Source: Pempheris klunzingeri (taxonomy: Eukaryota > Chordata > Actinopteri > Acropomatiformes > Pempheridae). Taken from it: a DNA stretch of 64,000 nt. Below the pieces are notes generated by a model. It had not been told where the DNA came from and ran no database searches. It saw only the letters and a program-made list of their open reading frames with translations. A program made the translations under genes and the position numbers. The stretch spans positions 8,689,501 to 8,753,500 of the forward strand of contig NC_092024.1 in the NCBI RefSeq assembly GCF_042242105.1, given 5' to 3'. Numbering within the stretch: the stretch's first letter is position 1; each line of letters opens with the position of its first letter. Shown here piece after piece: positions 12,893-26,700 of this stretch.

Positions 12893-13000
12893 TTTCATTT
12901 CCCCTCTTGCTTGTTTTAGGTCATCACCTCTGAACGTCATAGTGGTTGTCACTGTTGACCCGCAGTAATAATGGACCTTCTTCCTGGCAGACATGTTGAC
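12893..13000 (-). CDS. Orphan exon-like segment, gene unknown
   Basis: On the minus strand a pyrimidine-rich acceptor (CCCTGCTTTCACAG) at 13001-13014 is followed by 108 open bases and then an excellent donor, GTAAGTG, starting at 12892. The segment is exactly 36 codons with phase 0 at both ends. The third codon is ATG, and the frame from it reads MSARKKVHYYCGSTVTTTMT and then FRGDDLKQARGEMK. I do not recognise the protein. It could be the first coding exon of a small gene downstream of WDR43, with further exons at lower coordinates, or a chance exon-like arrangement. A plausible acceptor near 12560 would add only about eight residues before a stop. Function unknown. Confidence 0.3.
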
Positions 13001-14298
13001 CTGTGAAAGCAGGGACAGCACAGGTGGAGCTAATAACACTAATGAGTGGAGCGCAGGTCTGAAGATATAAACTACACTTGTGTTGCATCCTCGCATCTTT
13101 TCTCAACCTAACACCCCCCGACCCCCACCACACCTTGCCATTTTTTCAGTTCAGAGGAGCACCTGAAAGGATGCAGATGGTTGGTAACTTACTGCACGTT
13201 TACAGCTCACGAGAAACTGTTATTGAAGATTTGAAATCTCTGGGAGTTTGTGTTGCAAGATGCAGGCAAATGGAGCCTGAGCCAGCTTGGGAACGATAGG
13301 ACAATATATCCTGAGACAATATAAATGAATGACCCATTAAGAGATTTTGCCATAACAGTAGACCAGCGATATAAGCCGTTACATTTGGGCCATTATGTGT
13401 GGTGCAAATCAACGGGCAGAGCTGCTTTATGGCAATATTGGATTTTTATGATTATTACGTCAATGCAATTCAGGACCTTTATCAAATATTTAATGTTCTG
13501 TATTAGCCCAAAACATAACTGATCATAACATCACAATATGTACCAACAAAGCTAAATAACCAATGCTGGACATTTTTATCCACATCACCATCTAACTGCA
13601 AACGCTAAAATATGTCCGACTTTAGTATTTCACTGTGGTAATTGCAACATCTAAATCAGGCTGATTAAAAAAAACAGCATCTTGTGTAACTGCAGTATTT
13701 CGGACTTCTGTTCCCTCCCCCGCCCCCCTAGACACAGTAAGCCATTTTGAAAACCCATTTATTCACCTAATTGAGCAAAGTTCACATTTTCTTTTTCTCT
13801 GTTGCCCTTGTGACTGTTGGGTTCAAGGCAGTGGACATCAGGGCATGTCCAGAAACTAAATGCACAAAAAAAAAAGCGAACAGTTAAAACAGGAGGGCTG
13901 CAACAAATCTGGAAACAATAATAAAAAACAAACAAAAAAAAAAAAAAAAACAGTATTCTGGAGACTTTACAAGAGTTCATTTAATCCCAAGGATATCTGG
14001 GGGATAGTTGTAGAGGGAAGAGCTCATCCAAACACTTCACTGTACATACAGATTTACATTGTGTGGGGACATGATGTATGGTCTTGCCTGGCAAGCCCAC
14101 CTCCGCACTGAGCAGTATTCTGTACAGCAGCCTAGGACCCTGCATCCCAACTCCGCGCCTGCACCGTGTTTGCCTCTGTGGGCTCTGCCGAACAATGTGT
14201 GCATGTTCCAGATGGCCGACAGAGTTGGGTTACAATAAACCAACCAGTGCGCCGTCTCATCTACTGGTAACCTGGTCATAGAATATACTCTTATACTA
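13001..14298. other. Spacer before WDR43 3' end, no gene seen
   Basis: AT-rich sequence with A-runs at 13866-13875 and about 13934-13950. Minus-strand AATAAA (TTTATT on plus) at 13758-13763 could serve as a distal WDR43 poly(A) signal. No exon is recognised. Confidence 0.4.
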
Positions 14299-14304
14299 TT
14301 TATT
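14299..14304 (-). terminator. Candidate WDR43 poly(A) signal
   Basis: TTTATT on plus is AATAAA on the minus strand, about 440 bases after the WDR43 stop codon at 14743. A second candidate lies at 13758-13763. Use of either is inferred. Confidence 0.4.
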
Positions 14305-14742
14305 ACATAATGACACACAGTTTGGAATGCGGACTGCAGTGTAGGCAAACTGGAACATCACCATGTGATACTTTCAGTCATTTTCAATGCAAACTGGTCA
14401 GGATATAGAGCTGGGGTGCAGGGAGAACTGACAACAGGAGGGGAACTTGCATCAATTTCATTCTTGCAGAATGTGTTTTTTTTTTCTCTTCTACTCCCCA
14501 AAATGGTGCATCTGCTCCCTCAGACGGGGGAAAAAAGACAGGGCGTGACATCACCGCCCTTGTGGTGGAACTGTGTTGAGGCGAAGCAGGGCGCCAAGCT
14601 GCCCACGGTTCAACAAGTGTCCTCTGATTCTGTAAAACCACACTTTGTTCTGATAATAAAATCAAAAGCATGAAAATAAAATGAAAGTATATATAACTCT
14701 TTCAGGTCCGTTGTGTGTGTGATTGGCGTTTTTCATTTGTTC

Positions 14743-17700
14743 TCATTCCTCTTCACTCTCGTTTTCGTGCTCCATGTCTTCCTCTCCGTTAGCTTTGGAG
14801 TCTGTTCTGCTGTCGGGATCCTCCTCTTCCTCATCTGCTTGTTCCTCCTTGCCCTCCTCTGTTGCCTCATCCATCGCCTCCTCCTCTTCCCAGTTCTGAG
14901 AGGGAGTGAAGAAACAAACATCTGTGTTAAACGGCTGTGCTAATTTTGGCAGGAGCATGACGAGCTAGCCACTTCTGTTGTTCTGTTAGCTGTGCTGACT
15001 TCTTTGAGCACACACTGGGCAGGATCTGTCTGAATGACCAATTTCTAATAACTTACATCAGAGTCCTCATCACGCAGACCTTCGTCATCAGAGGCCTCGT
15101 CTTCATCAGATGATTCTGTAAAAGGACACACAAAGGGGGAACAAATCCATAAGCTGATCCTGCAAAGCCCTTTCCACTACATCAATGCTAGCAGGCTAAC
15201 CCCTCCCAGGTGGGGGGGGAACGTATTGAAGGAAAAAAGAAAGGAAAAAGCCTACGCTTTCACTTGTTTATACATTTCATGGATGACGGCAGATATTTGC
15301 ATTTCAATACCATAGCGGGGCCATTTCGTTATGACAACAATACTGACTGTACGGTGCAGCGGGAGGAACGTCAGCATGATTTGCTGAGGCTGTCTGCCCC
15401 CATCAGGTCAGCCAGGCACCATCTGCTGCAGACAGTCACCCACGCACTCTGGTCCACATTTCACCAAATATGCAACCATTATGTCACAGCCGTAAATGTG
15501 CTTAATTGTGAAGAACAATAAGACTAAGAAGTAGGTGCGGAACATGATGTAAATTTTTGGTCATCAGACACAATGAGAAATTACACGAGGCCAAGACATT
15601 AAAGGGCCATTTATCTACATTGTGTGTTAGTTAACATGACTGCACGCATTGTAACTGAAAAGAGAAGAGCCAGGAATACAAACTAGACAAGGTCAACTTG
15701 AGAGCCCATCATTATTGTAACATACACCCATCAATTTAATCAGGGGAATGACGGGGTTAAGAGAGCTGCTGCATGTTGTGAAAAAGCAGCTTTGTATTTC
15801 TGCAGCGGCAGCTCATGCTAAAGAATGGTTAATTAATGCATAATTTAAGGTGACCCACACAGGCACCGAACAGAATAACTAGAAAGCCACACAATTATTT
15901 GCAACTGAAAAATCTATTCATCACAGCCGTTCTAACTAACACAACCTGACCAAAGTCTGGTTCACAAACGGCAGGGCTGTACGGTGCCACATGTACAGAT
16001 GGGTGACAAATTAAAGGGGGGGGGGGGGGGGGGGAGTGTATTTGCGAGACTCTACTGGAGGGATGAACACAATACGGCCATTAATATTCCCTAATTCAGT
16101 GTTTCGATTATGGCGGTGAAGAGTCCAGTCTCACATGTTGGTCCAAGTTTTCAGTTGGGTTGATATACAGTAAGTGCTGAGGTTCCAAAGTATAATTTTC
16201 ATCCTCGGACCAACTCACTGTTGATCTGCAGCGACCCTTCTCTCTAAGGAGACAAACCATGGCAGCAAAATGCTCCCCACACAGCATAACAGAGCCCCGT
16301 AATCCGCCACTGTGGGAGCCAGTGTCGTGGAATTGTCGTGGCTACAACCGTGCCGTCAAAAGACAATAAAGGGACAGAGACGTGGTCTTGTTGTGTACAT
16401 GAGGAGATCGTTCATTGGCCCAATCATTTTTGAACACAATCTGACACCGCCTCCTTTTTAGAACTCCTATGTCCATCCATCATGATCTCCATTTCAGTCA
16501 GGTAAAGGTGCTCTGTGTCTAAGCCAAAAACGGTTAAGCATCAGGAAATGGTATCAGAGCCAAAACTTAGTTCCCCCTTATCTGAGCCGAGCAAACCTGT
16601 AACACCAAGAGTTCATATCACAGTCCGGCCTGGGCATGCATATCGTCACGCAACCATTTCTGGTCCTTCTGGGAACACAACAGCCTATTTGGCGCTGAGA
16701 CTTCCTGGAATGCTAGTCGCAGCCTTTTTACCACATTGCTGTTTAGGACAGGAATGATAATATAAAATAATAAGACGACATTATGGCATATAAATTAGAC
16801 AAATATACCATTCTCTTGTTTACACCAATCATGCACTCGGTGCTAATGTGGGGAAGGATGACTTGTCTGACCGTATCACTCCCCCCACCCCACATCTCTG
16901 TAGACCAGTGCTCACTGAACTAAAATGTGCATTCATCTTTGTAATGAGGGGTTTATGCGCTACAACCCTAGTATAATTTCCCTCTTCATGCATTTGTCAT
17001 GGACTGTTCTGCTGACGCAGCCCAATCACCTCCTGCATCGACATTCTCAGGCCTGCACACTCAACAATTGTGGAAAAAGGTGACAAGATAGGAAACAGTT
17101 TTATTGCATTTCTGTGGAGCCAATTTTTCTTTCTATATATTCTAAGCCTTAGATCAGCTCAGAATTTATACATTGATTATGTTTTTGTATTCTTTATCTG
17201 GCACTGAAACAGTAACTACTGCTAGAACGTAAAAAATACAACATTTGTCTCTGAGGTTTTAGTGGAGTAGAAGTTACAAGTTGTATAAAGTAAAATACTC
17301 AAGTACAACAACATGTTAGTACTTAAGTGCAGTACTTAAATAAATGTACTTAGTTAAATTCCACCACTGGTAAGCGAGTTGAGAAAGGCCATGGCGCTAG
17401 GTTAGCTAGCATTGCATATCAGGATGGTGGATTTAAAGTGTCTTCACTTTAAAGTGAAGTAACTCACTTCAAGAAAATATACTGCTGCAATGTAGCCTCC
17501 AAACATACTGAGAGTGACAATGCACATTTATGCTACAAAGAATTCTAGCCTGGATCGGCAGGTTAATAAGGATAGGACGGATAATATGCGAGGGCAATGA
17601 TTCTTTCCTCACTCAGTACGTGTTTGTCTGAAAACAGGTTTGGATGTTGTGTGCCCTGTACAAACCATGAATGACCTTTAGCACTCATGTCTGTTTAAGT

Positions 17701-20700
17701 GATGAACTGCTTTACTTGAGGCTGTTTTTAGAGTGCTCAAGTCAATTCTGTGCTACAAAACTTTCAACGTCTGGAGCACAAGTGCTATGTGCAAAAACAG
17801 TTAGCATGGAGGCTTAACTAGTCTGACATGACTCTGAAACTTTGAAGCTTCCCACCAGATTGCCATGTTGGACCCATAGCAAAGCCCAGAGTAGAACAGA
17901 ATCCACTCAAGACTGGAGCAACCTGTTCACCAGCTCCCCTCATGTACTTTACTTTTAAAAGAACCTTCACATCCTGGACCACTGACTGACCACTGGGTAT
18001 TGGAACTCAGAGCGCGGCTTAATTATTTCATGAAAGCCAATTTTCTATGTGGTTCAATAAAGCGTTTCATACAGTACGGTAATGAGAAATGAGAGTGAAC
18101 AGAGCGGGGCCTTGTTGTTTCGCTCAAAAGGGGGATCTGAACGCTGCCGGTCAGGTTGCTAGGCAACAGGAGTCATGTTTGCGTGCAGTGCATCGCCAAG
18201 AGTGGCTGTGTAATGGGCATCAGTGCCTTCATAAATCTTGACCGATTCAGTGCAGTTTTCATGCAGAGTCCTGAATGACTTCAGGTGAACTGACAAGATA
18301 ATGAATGCCAATCAAAACAATGAGAAAAAAAACTGTCTGGTCGGACTGCGATTCCCACAGTGTGACCTGTTGCCCTGTGGCAGGCTCAAGGAGTCCCTCC
18401 AGTCAATCACGCCTCTGAAATGTATAGCCGATGAGCTGGAGGCTGAAATAAGGCGATCATTTCATTTGTGAGCTGCCACTCGCACTGCTCACCAGGCTGA
18501 ATTGTGACCGAGACTGACAGATTGACAAAGTTTGTGATTCTACAAATGCCACACAAGGGAAGAAGTATTCAAAGAAGGAAGATCAGTGAGACTGAAAATA
18601 CAGATGATTCTACTAAAAGAGTAAACACTTACCGTCCTCATACACCAGCTTAGCTGTGCGGTCAACATCTGTAACTGTTTTGTTGCTGTCACTTGTCGCC
18701 ACCTAGTGGTGAAAGGAAAGATGGGGATTAGAGATCCAAAGAGGAATTTGTGCAGACCATGATCCTATTCCTCTTCTTTTCAGATTTATCCCCAGTGTCA
18801 CTTGTTATAAAATACGTCATTTGATAAGACTGCACTGAATTTCACAAAAGTCCATCACTTTGAAATGTCACATAACGGTCAGTAAATCCTGCGCGTGTGC
18901 TATTTAAGGCCCTGCCCTCCGTCCTGTTGTTGCACATCTGATCCAATTAGGGGCCGCACGTTTTTCATGACACTTCTAATTAGATTAAGTGTGTAAGAGC
19001 AGCAGTAAATCAAAAACACTGATGTGCATTCTTGGTGAAAGGGTGACTAATAATCCAGTGGAGTTGAATCTCTGCCAGATATGTCTCCAACTGCGACTTC
19101 ATCAGTGCAAACAGATTTGGTCCATTTCTCTGAGATGTGTCGTAAGAATGATGCATCACATCTTCAGGCTGCGCTGCATTTTCACACGGCAGGTCAATCA
19201 TTTTGAAATTGCAGTGGAACAAGACTTTAGCCGTAGAGAAATTCTTCAAGCTGGTTTTATGTTGAGCCTAGGACTGGACTGCATCTACTGAATTTTACCA
19301 AAAAGGTGTCACTCAGCCGCTCCCAAGTGGAACGAAGAGCCTACGAATGCAAGTATAGCTGCTACATAATTAATGACAACTGAACAAACCATTCAACTAA
19401 GCATTTCTTCTTCGAAAGTTTCAAATCAAAATGCCAGTGTTTCTTCTGCAGCGCTGAACTGTTTTTAGTGTTGGGGGCTGACACAACAGCGCTAATGTTA
19501 GCAGCTGTCGTGTTTACAATGTCTGAAGTCCGGTGGCGTTAACGGGGCATTTTACTAGATAAAACCTCGGATGGACTCCTAACTGGAACAATATACCTTG
19601 ATGACTGAACCTAATGTAGGCGTCTGTTCACAAGCAGATCGCTCACTGAATACCTTCACGGCGTAAAAAGCGGTCAACTTCCCATTTTTGGAGCAGATAA
19701 TTTTTGTAAGGTCTGCGCCTTTATTGTTGTTAGGGAAACTGTTCACTTTCCATTATCTAGGATGGAATGATCTGTTTATGAGAGACATGGAGCATTGTGA
19801 AAAACAAAAAACTCATGCCAAGATTAACAAGGCCATGAGTATCTACTTTGCAATGTAGGAAGAGATGATCGTCCTCGTGCAACAGATGTGCCTGAAGACT
19901 GGGCTGTCTCAACTCAAGGTCATCCATAAATACAAGTATCAGACTGACAACATTTATTCAGTTTTTCAAAGCTGGAATTAAAATACGCCTTGTGCAGCCA
20001 GTCAGGAATAAGTCCAAACATGTGCCACAGATAGTGTAAAGTGTTAGTCATACATTATACATAGGACAACGACCAGGTATTCTCTGGGGGTGGGAGGAAG
20101 ATACCAAGTATTGTTTTTTGTAACATTTCCTTAATCAAATCTTTAATGTCTGAATCGATATTTCAGCCTATTCAAAGGTGGAAATAAGTTGCCGTTTTTA
20201 TTTTATTGCTGTAGCCTAAGAGCAACGTGACATCATATCCACTTCAACAAAGACAAAGCCGAAGCACAGAAGTGCTGGACAGGACAGTGATGGTTGGTCA
20301 GAGATCCACACGGATACGTCCTGAACCATCGCATTTTAAATCTAAAGTGTATGAATTCAAACATACAAGCACCGCCCTCACACATGCATGGATAACACTG
20401 TCCCGGCTCATGGTGGCAGGATGGAGCTGATGCTGCAGCGTAGCGCTAACTCTCCGGTTTACTCGATCACCTGACCGGAGAGGAAGTGACTTGAGGGCAA
20501 GTGACCCTTCTCTTCCTGTTCCTACAGTTAGCCCCCACTGTGTTTTTCTGCACTCTCATGTTCACTGTTATTTGCCACCTGGCAGCACTCGGTGTGCTTC
20601 TACAGTCAAACTCGGCAAATACTCTGTCACAATTTTGCAAAGATTGTTTTGATACCATTTTCCCCATAGTCTCCCAGAGCCCTAGATTTGGGTGCTCCAA

Positions 20701-23700
20701 ATGCACCCATCCTCTCAGCACACAGGTGATGTTTTATAGCTCAAAGTTCAGTCATGTTCCCAACAGAGGGCTGGGAGAACATTTTGCACTTTGAGCGTGC
20801 TCCAAGGCATTACAACATCATTAAGCTGGGGATGTAAGCAATCCCTGCCACCCAATTCATACCTATAACATCACAGAGTGTGGCCATTAGAAAAACACTT
20901 AGGAGGCAAAGATGGTGTGCTCATCTCTGCACACGATGACTCATACCTGTGTCGTTAGGAGATACAGTTTCCCATGCAGCTTAGTTAGCTTGTGGAACAT
21001 CTTCACTCTGCTCTCAATCATGTGATAAAGCACTCCCAGCTGGGTAACCAGGTCTGGCAGCTGTTGGATACACAGATGGGTCAGTTGAAGGTAAAAACAG
21101 GCAGCAGAAAACACACAAACAAGACGGCACTCAACGATGGGCAGACATTCACCAAGGTCCAATCTCCCCCGTTAACTATATAATGTATACTTCAAGGCTA
21201 TCCACTAGACTTTACCTCACAATTCAGATAATAACACATTGAAGACAGTAGGTCATAGAAGGTCATGGGGAAATGTCCAGGATTAAGGTTCTCTATTTCA
21301 AGATCAATCTGAACAAGAAATATTCCAAATCCATCTGTATGACCTTATAGGTCAGGGGATGTGTCATTGCAAAATCAAAATGTCAGCTGGCTGACAGTGC
21401 TATGCCAAAGGCCTAAAAATCAATAGGTTTCCTTGTCTTCTGAGCATCACTGTGGCAGTAAATGGATATGGAGCTGTGGGGTCATAGTCTCAAACAGACA
21501 GACGCGTCAGAGGCGACCATATGATCTCCGCTGTGTGGTGAGGATAATGACTGTAGATCTAAATCAGATTGAATATGAATGTCTACAAAGGGACGAGGAT
21601 GCCGTGTGTGTTCGCACACTTATGGCATTTAAAGTGCCGAGTGCAGTGCTTAGGGGACTCATAATTATACTGTTTGGAAAGTGGAGAACGTCAAGTGTGT
21701 CCACACACTGGAGTACGACAGCCTCAGATCAGCAGAGAATGTGATGCTGGTAAAGTGGACTCACCGATGCCAGGTATGACGTGTGGTGCATGAGTACAGC
21801 CTTGAGCCACCGTACCATTAAAACTGCCCTGCAGGAAGGAAAAAGTGTCAGGTGGCAACATCCATATCTGTATTAGTGACTAGTGTGTACAAACAATGAA
21901 CGTAAATCAAGTGAATGCTTGGTGTTGATCTGCTGAGCTTTTACTTACGTAAAAGGGTGCCCTTGGAGCCTTTTAGTGAGCTACAGGAAAAGAAATAGAG
22001 CTGATTAAAACTCTTTGAGAAGAGTTACCACAACCTGACTCTGAAACTCTGATTGTGTGACGGGAGATGTGGAGAGGTTAATGCAGCTTTAGAGAGCGAT
22101 GTCTCTAACAAAGGTAAACTCTTGAGTCTCAGAGGAATATGGAGTGCTGTGTACATTGCACAGAAAATTGAATCTCACCTCTTCCACCAAAGGTAAAACA
22201 GCTGGGAGGGGTATCCGAGCAACCGTTTTCTTTATCACCATGTCTTTGCGAGTCTGAAAAACTTTCTGTAAGAGAGAATGGGAAAATCACTAAGCTTCGA
22301 CTAATTTAAAAGAAAGGTCCATGACTAAACCTACATGAGCTGAATATTCAAGATGTTCAGGTCAACCTGTTTAATTGTAAATACTACAAGTTTGAGCCAA
22401 TGAAAGCTTTAACATTCAGTCTTGGTTTGAAAGATGTTTTGGGATTAGGCTCCAATTTTTACACCCAAATCAATTTAAGTTTTGCCTGGCAATACATTTT
22501 GCATTCCAACCTTCGGAAAGGAAAATGAGCGGGACAGGTTTGGACAAAAGAAACCTGGGAAATTCACTTTGGGCTCTAATCTAACTAAAATCAATGCTTT
22601 ATTTCCCTCCGAGAACAACACTCACATTCAGGATGTTGGCGTCTCTGCTCTCCAGGCCCTGGACCAGCAGCACAGCAAAATTGTCTGTCTGCAAAGAGGC
22701 CGTCCCTTTAGGAGCTCCCTTCCCAGTGGACACTGTAGACAGATCAATTTCGCCTAGTCGCTCCGCTATTGACATCTACAGGAGAACAGAGATATTTTAG
22801 GTAAACAGGAATTGCCCGACATGTGTTCATACACTGAATTTATCCATTTGAAGTTTAACTGGGCTGTGGATTTCAGCACATTTACATAGATAAATAAATG
22901 AATGAAAATGTCTCCAAATACTGCCAAATTAGAGACACACAGTATACTGTCATCAAGGACAACGGTGTCCTTCTGGTCATATATCTATTGAGAACATCTA
23001 CAGACTATGTGTGGTGACTAATACCTGCATCTGCACTGCGGTGCAAACATTTTTGAATCATGACACCGGGAGTCAAAGCCAAACATTGACAGAAAGAGAA
23101 ATGGAGCAATGCAGTGAGCCATGTTTGGTGCATCATCATCATCAATACTGAACCCACCTGTTTGGTTTCTGTGTCTTTTTTCCTCTTCTCTGATCCCTGC
23201 ACAGTCCCCCTGACTGGGGCTTGGTGACCAGGAAGCCCTGGGACCAACACTTTGCTCTTGGCATTGACAATCGGGGTTTTCACCTGGAAGAGGAGATAAA
23301 AGGTCAGCTTGTCACCTTTAGTCACAGTTATAGTTTTAATTTCTCCACAGCAGCCCAAGGATTGGCAAATGAGACCATATGAGGACCGGAGAACATGCCA
23401 GGTCTGCATCAGCTTGCTTGAGTCATATTAAAAACAGAGTAAAACTTGATGTTACCTTGGAGACGGTGCTTTCCATGGAAAGAGACAAGCTGGTCTGAAC
23501 ATCCCGGGTCAAACAGACATGTCTCTCCGCTGTGTTGATCTCCTGAACAGATGAGGAGGGAGTGATGGGTAAATAAAGAGTGTGGCCAAAACAGGTTTTC
23601 CAAGGCTGATAATAATACCAACATTATTCCTCTGAAGCTAACAAAGCTGGTGAAGGAATTCATTTTGCAGCTGTGCACTCAGTTGTGAATCAAACAATGA

Positions 23701-26700
23701 CATCATGAATCGTACTTATATCTCACTAAAACCCCAATTTTGGTGCAAATATAACATCTTTACAAAAACATATTTGTAAAATCCCAGTGAATGACATAAT
23801 GAGAACTTATCCAACATGGAATGCATGTCACAACCACATGTTTCAGACTTCAAAATGTAGAATGACTTTTCATCCTGTTTATGCAGGATGAAAAAAAATA
23901 ACATACACCACGATAATAAACACTTCGATAAAGAAGACGTGGAGAAGCTCCGTCATATCAGCTGCGCACACATGGCTGCGCAAGCTGGTGGTTTAACCCT
24001 GCTAGTGAAACACATGCGTTCTGCAGCGTCCTGTGTGCTTACCACTTTCTCCATCACAGGCTGTAGGTGGTTGCCATAGGCCAGGACCACAGTCCGAGTG
24101 TCAGCTCCAAGGGCAGCAGCCAGCAGTGGGATTGGCATCGGGGAGTCCTTTGTGTCTGACATCTGCACCGTGCATGAGGGTGAAAAGGGCTTCTTGCAGG
24201 GCCTGTAGGAGAGATGTTTAGACGGGCACGATCACGGCAAGTATACACCATTGGACAAAATGTTATGTGAATTTTTTTTTTTAGTCAACAGAATGTCATG
24301 AAAAGCACTGAATAGTTCAGTATCACCTGGCAATGCAATGACCCCTAACAGCCATTAGGGGGCAAACACACCAAAAGTGAGCGAGTCAATAAATATGAAA
24401 ATTACTTTCCACCTCAGTGGAGTTTCCTCTGCATCTTAAGACACACTTTTAACGGTGCACTTCAGAGTGGAGCTGACAGACTCAGGAGGGGGAACAAACC
24501 AAAACTGTACAGTGGAATACAAACCGTCTGTTTAACAAGAGAAATCAATTGATATAAGTTCTTACCCATTTAAAAAGTGCTCAAAGAGATGCAGCTGCCC
24601 ATCCTTACACACCACTGCCATCCTCACTGCCTGTATACAGTGAAACAACAACACCACACAAACATTTGAATATGGTAAATGGGTAATCTGTATGTATACC
24701 TCCAACATAATTATACTGCATGAAGGGACATTATAGCACAGCTTCCCAAACAAATACAGAAGCATATCCACAGTGGCAACACTCATTTAGCCATTTTAAC
24801 AGCTCTACTTGGGTTCAGTAATGTGTTCAACGACGCAAGCACACTTTAAGTTCAGCTATAATTAACTGTAACTTGCACATGGAACACACAGTTCAGTAGG
24901 AATAAATGCATTGGTAACAGTCCTAGTAAATACAAGGACATTTCTCCACTCTGACCTCTTCCTTGCTGTTGGATGCAACAAGGTCGATGTGTTGGGGCTC
25001 GTCCGTCAGCGTGAAGGACACCACTGAATTCTTGTCCTTTCCGTCTTCTCGTACTTGCCTACAGTGAGACACCTTCATGTCAGCTCCGTGAAATGAGCAT
25101 TCTAAATGATGTGAGACGACGCAGCAGCACCAACAACTGGAGACGGGCTCTGGCTGTTGTGTGTGCACTCACCAAACACTAAGCAGTCGATCGTGCGCAG
25201 CACCTGACAGGAAGTACAGACTGTTGCTGTCGGGAGGACGTGTGGTGGCAAAGCGCAGGGTCGTCACAGCTGTGGAGTGGCCTGTGAATTTCTGCAGAGA
25301 GAACAGTGACAATGAGCAGGATGGTTTAGTGAATTTTCCTTAAAGGGCCAGATCCACGTTTGACTGTTTTATAAAACAGTTCATCTGAACCCAGACTGGA
25401 ACAATTCTCAACAGCAGAGATTCTTTAGGCTTCTGATATTCACATCAACACCCAGAATAGCTGACCATTAACAAATAAGAATATCAATCAGCTGTTTAAA
25501 CAGGACACTCACCCTGTAAATCTCCTTGGTGTCCAAGTCCCACATCTTGATGATCTGACCGGCTGAAAGCAGCAGTTTGCCATCAGGGCTCACACAGAGA
25601 CTGGTCACTGCAGCACGATCCGCCTTCCACTTACTGTGGAAACAAAGACCAGGACAACTGTTGCTTCATGTGTCTCCAGTGTGCATTTAGGGGAAGATTT
25701 ACTGTCCAACTGCATTTTTAAAGGGTTGTTTTTCTCTTGTTGACATTAAAGGTCAACACATCAGGGGCATCAGAAGCACCCGCGCTGTTCTCCATTGTCA
25801 GATCCACGCAGCACGTCTTCTTTTTTCTCACAGCATTTTTACTTGTGCTACAGGCCTGAAACTTTGCAGCTACATTACACATCATTCTATTTACTGTTGC
25901 ACTCAACCTGGTAGTGGTAGGAAGAGTACAAGGCACTCTCACCACTCAGCAAACCATTTTGTGGACCACAAATGGACTTTAGTGGGCATCAAGTGAGGAT
26001 TCACGGTGACATTACCGGTCATAACTGTACCTGCTCGCCATAGGGCGACTAAATCAGGCACTGCAGGAGAGCAGGTTCATGATGAAATACAGGGACACTA
26101 AAAGCATGATGGTAGCACCTTCAACGATATTGATTGTTGGTGCATTTCAGTGCTTACGAGCGAAGCATCGGGTGCTTCTGTAGTAGAGCTGGCTTCTTAG
26201 AGACATTAAGTCCCGGCCACAGTCTGATCTTTTGAGCCATCAGTGTCTTTTCTAGACAATCTTTTCTAGTCTGAGACAATATGCAACTACTTTGCTGAGG
26301 CAATAACGTGCTGTTTAAACGGTTCCAACTGTTCCAAGAAGTACTTTTACAACATACACCTCTCTGCAAGCATGGTTTTTTATTAGAGGTGTTGAGTCAG
26401 AAAAGCAGTTTAAACGTCACAGAAACAAGCAGAACACACATGGAGCACCAGCAGAAAAGTTGGTAGTCACTCAGCCATAAATAACTAAGACATCCTTTAT
26501 TTTATTTATCTGACTAGATATCCCTGTATAATAGAATAAGTGAACATACTCAATAACTTATGGTACTCCATTCTGCAGAACTGACTTAATGGAAAGGTCT
26601 CCCACTGCCAGTTTCCTGGAGGGATTCTCTCCACCTGCCCCTTCCAGAGTTAAACCCTGTGATTTCTCCTGCACCTCAAACAGGTTAAGAACTTTTTTCT

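Noticed and set aside
14733..14943. Plus-strand hydrophobic frame over the WDR43 last exon
   Set aside because: It is the complement of the acidic Glu/Asp tail codons, which read as Leu/Phe on the other strand.
15880..15940. GTGATGA motif on the minus strand in a WDR43 intron, considered as a C box
   Set aside because: No D box follows within 90 bases, and no stem can be drawn.
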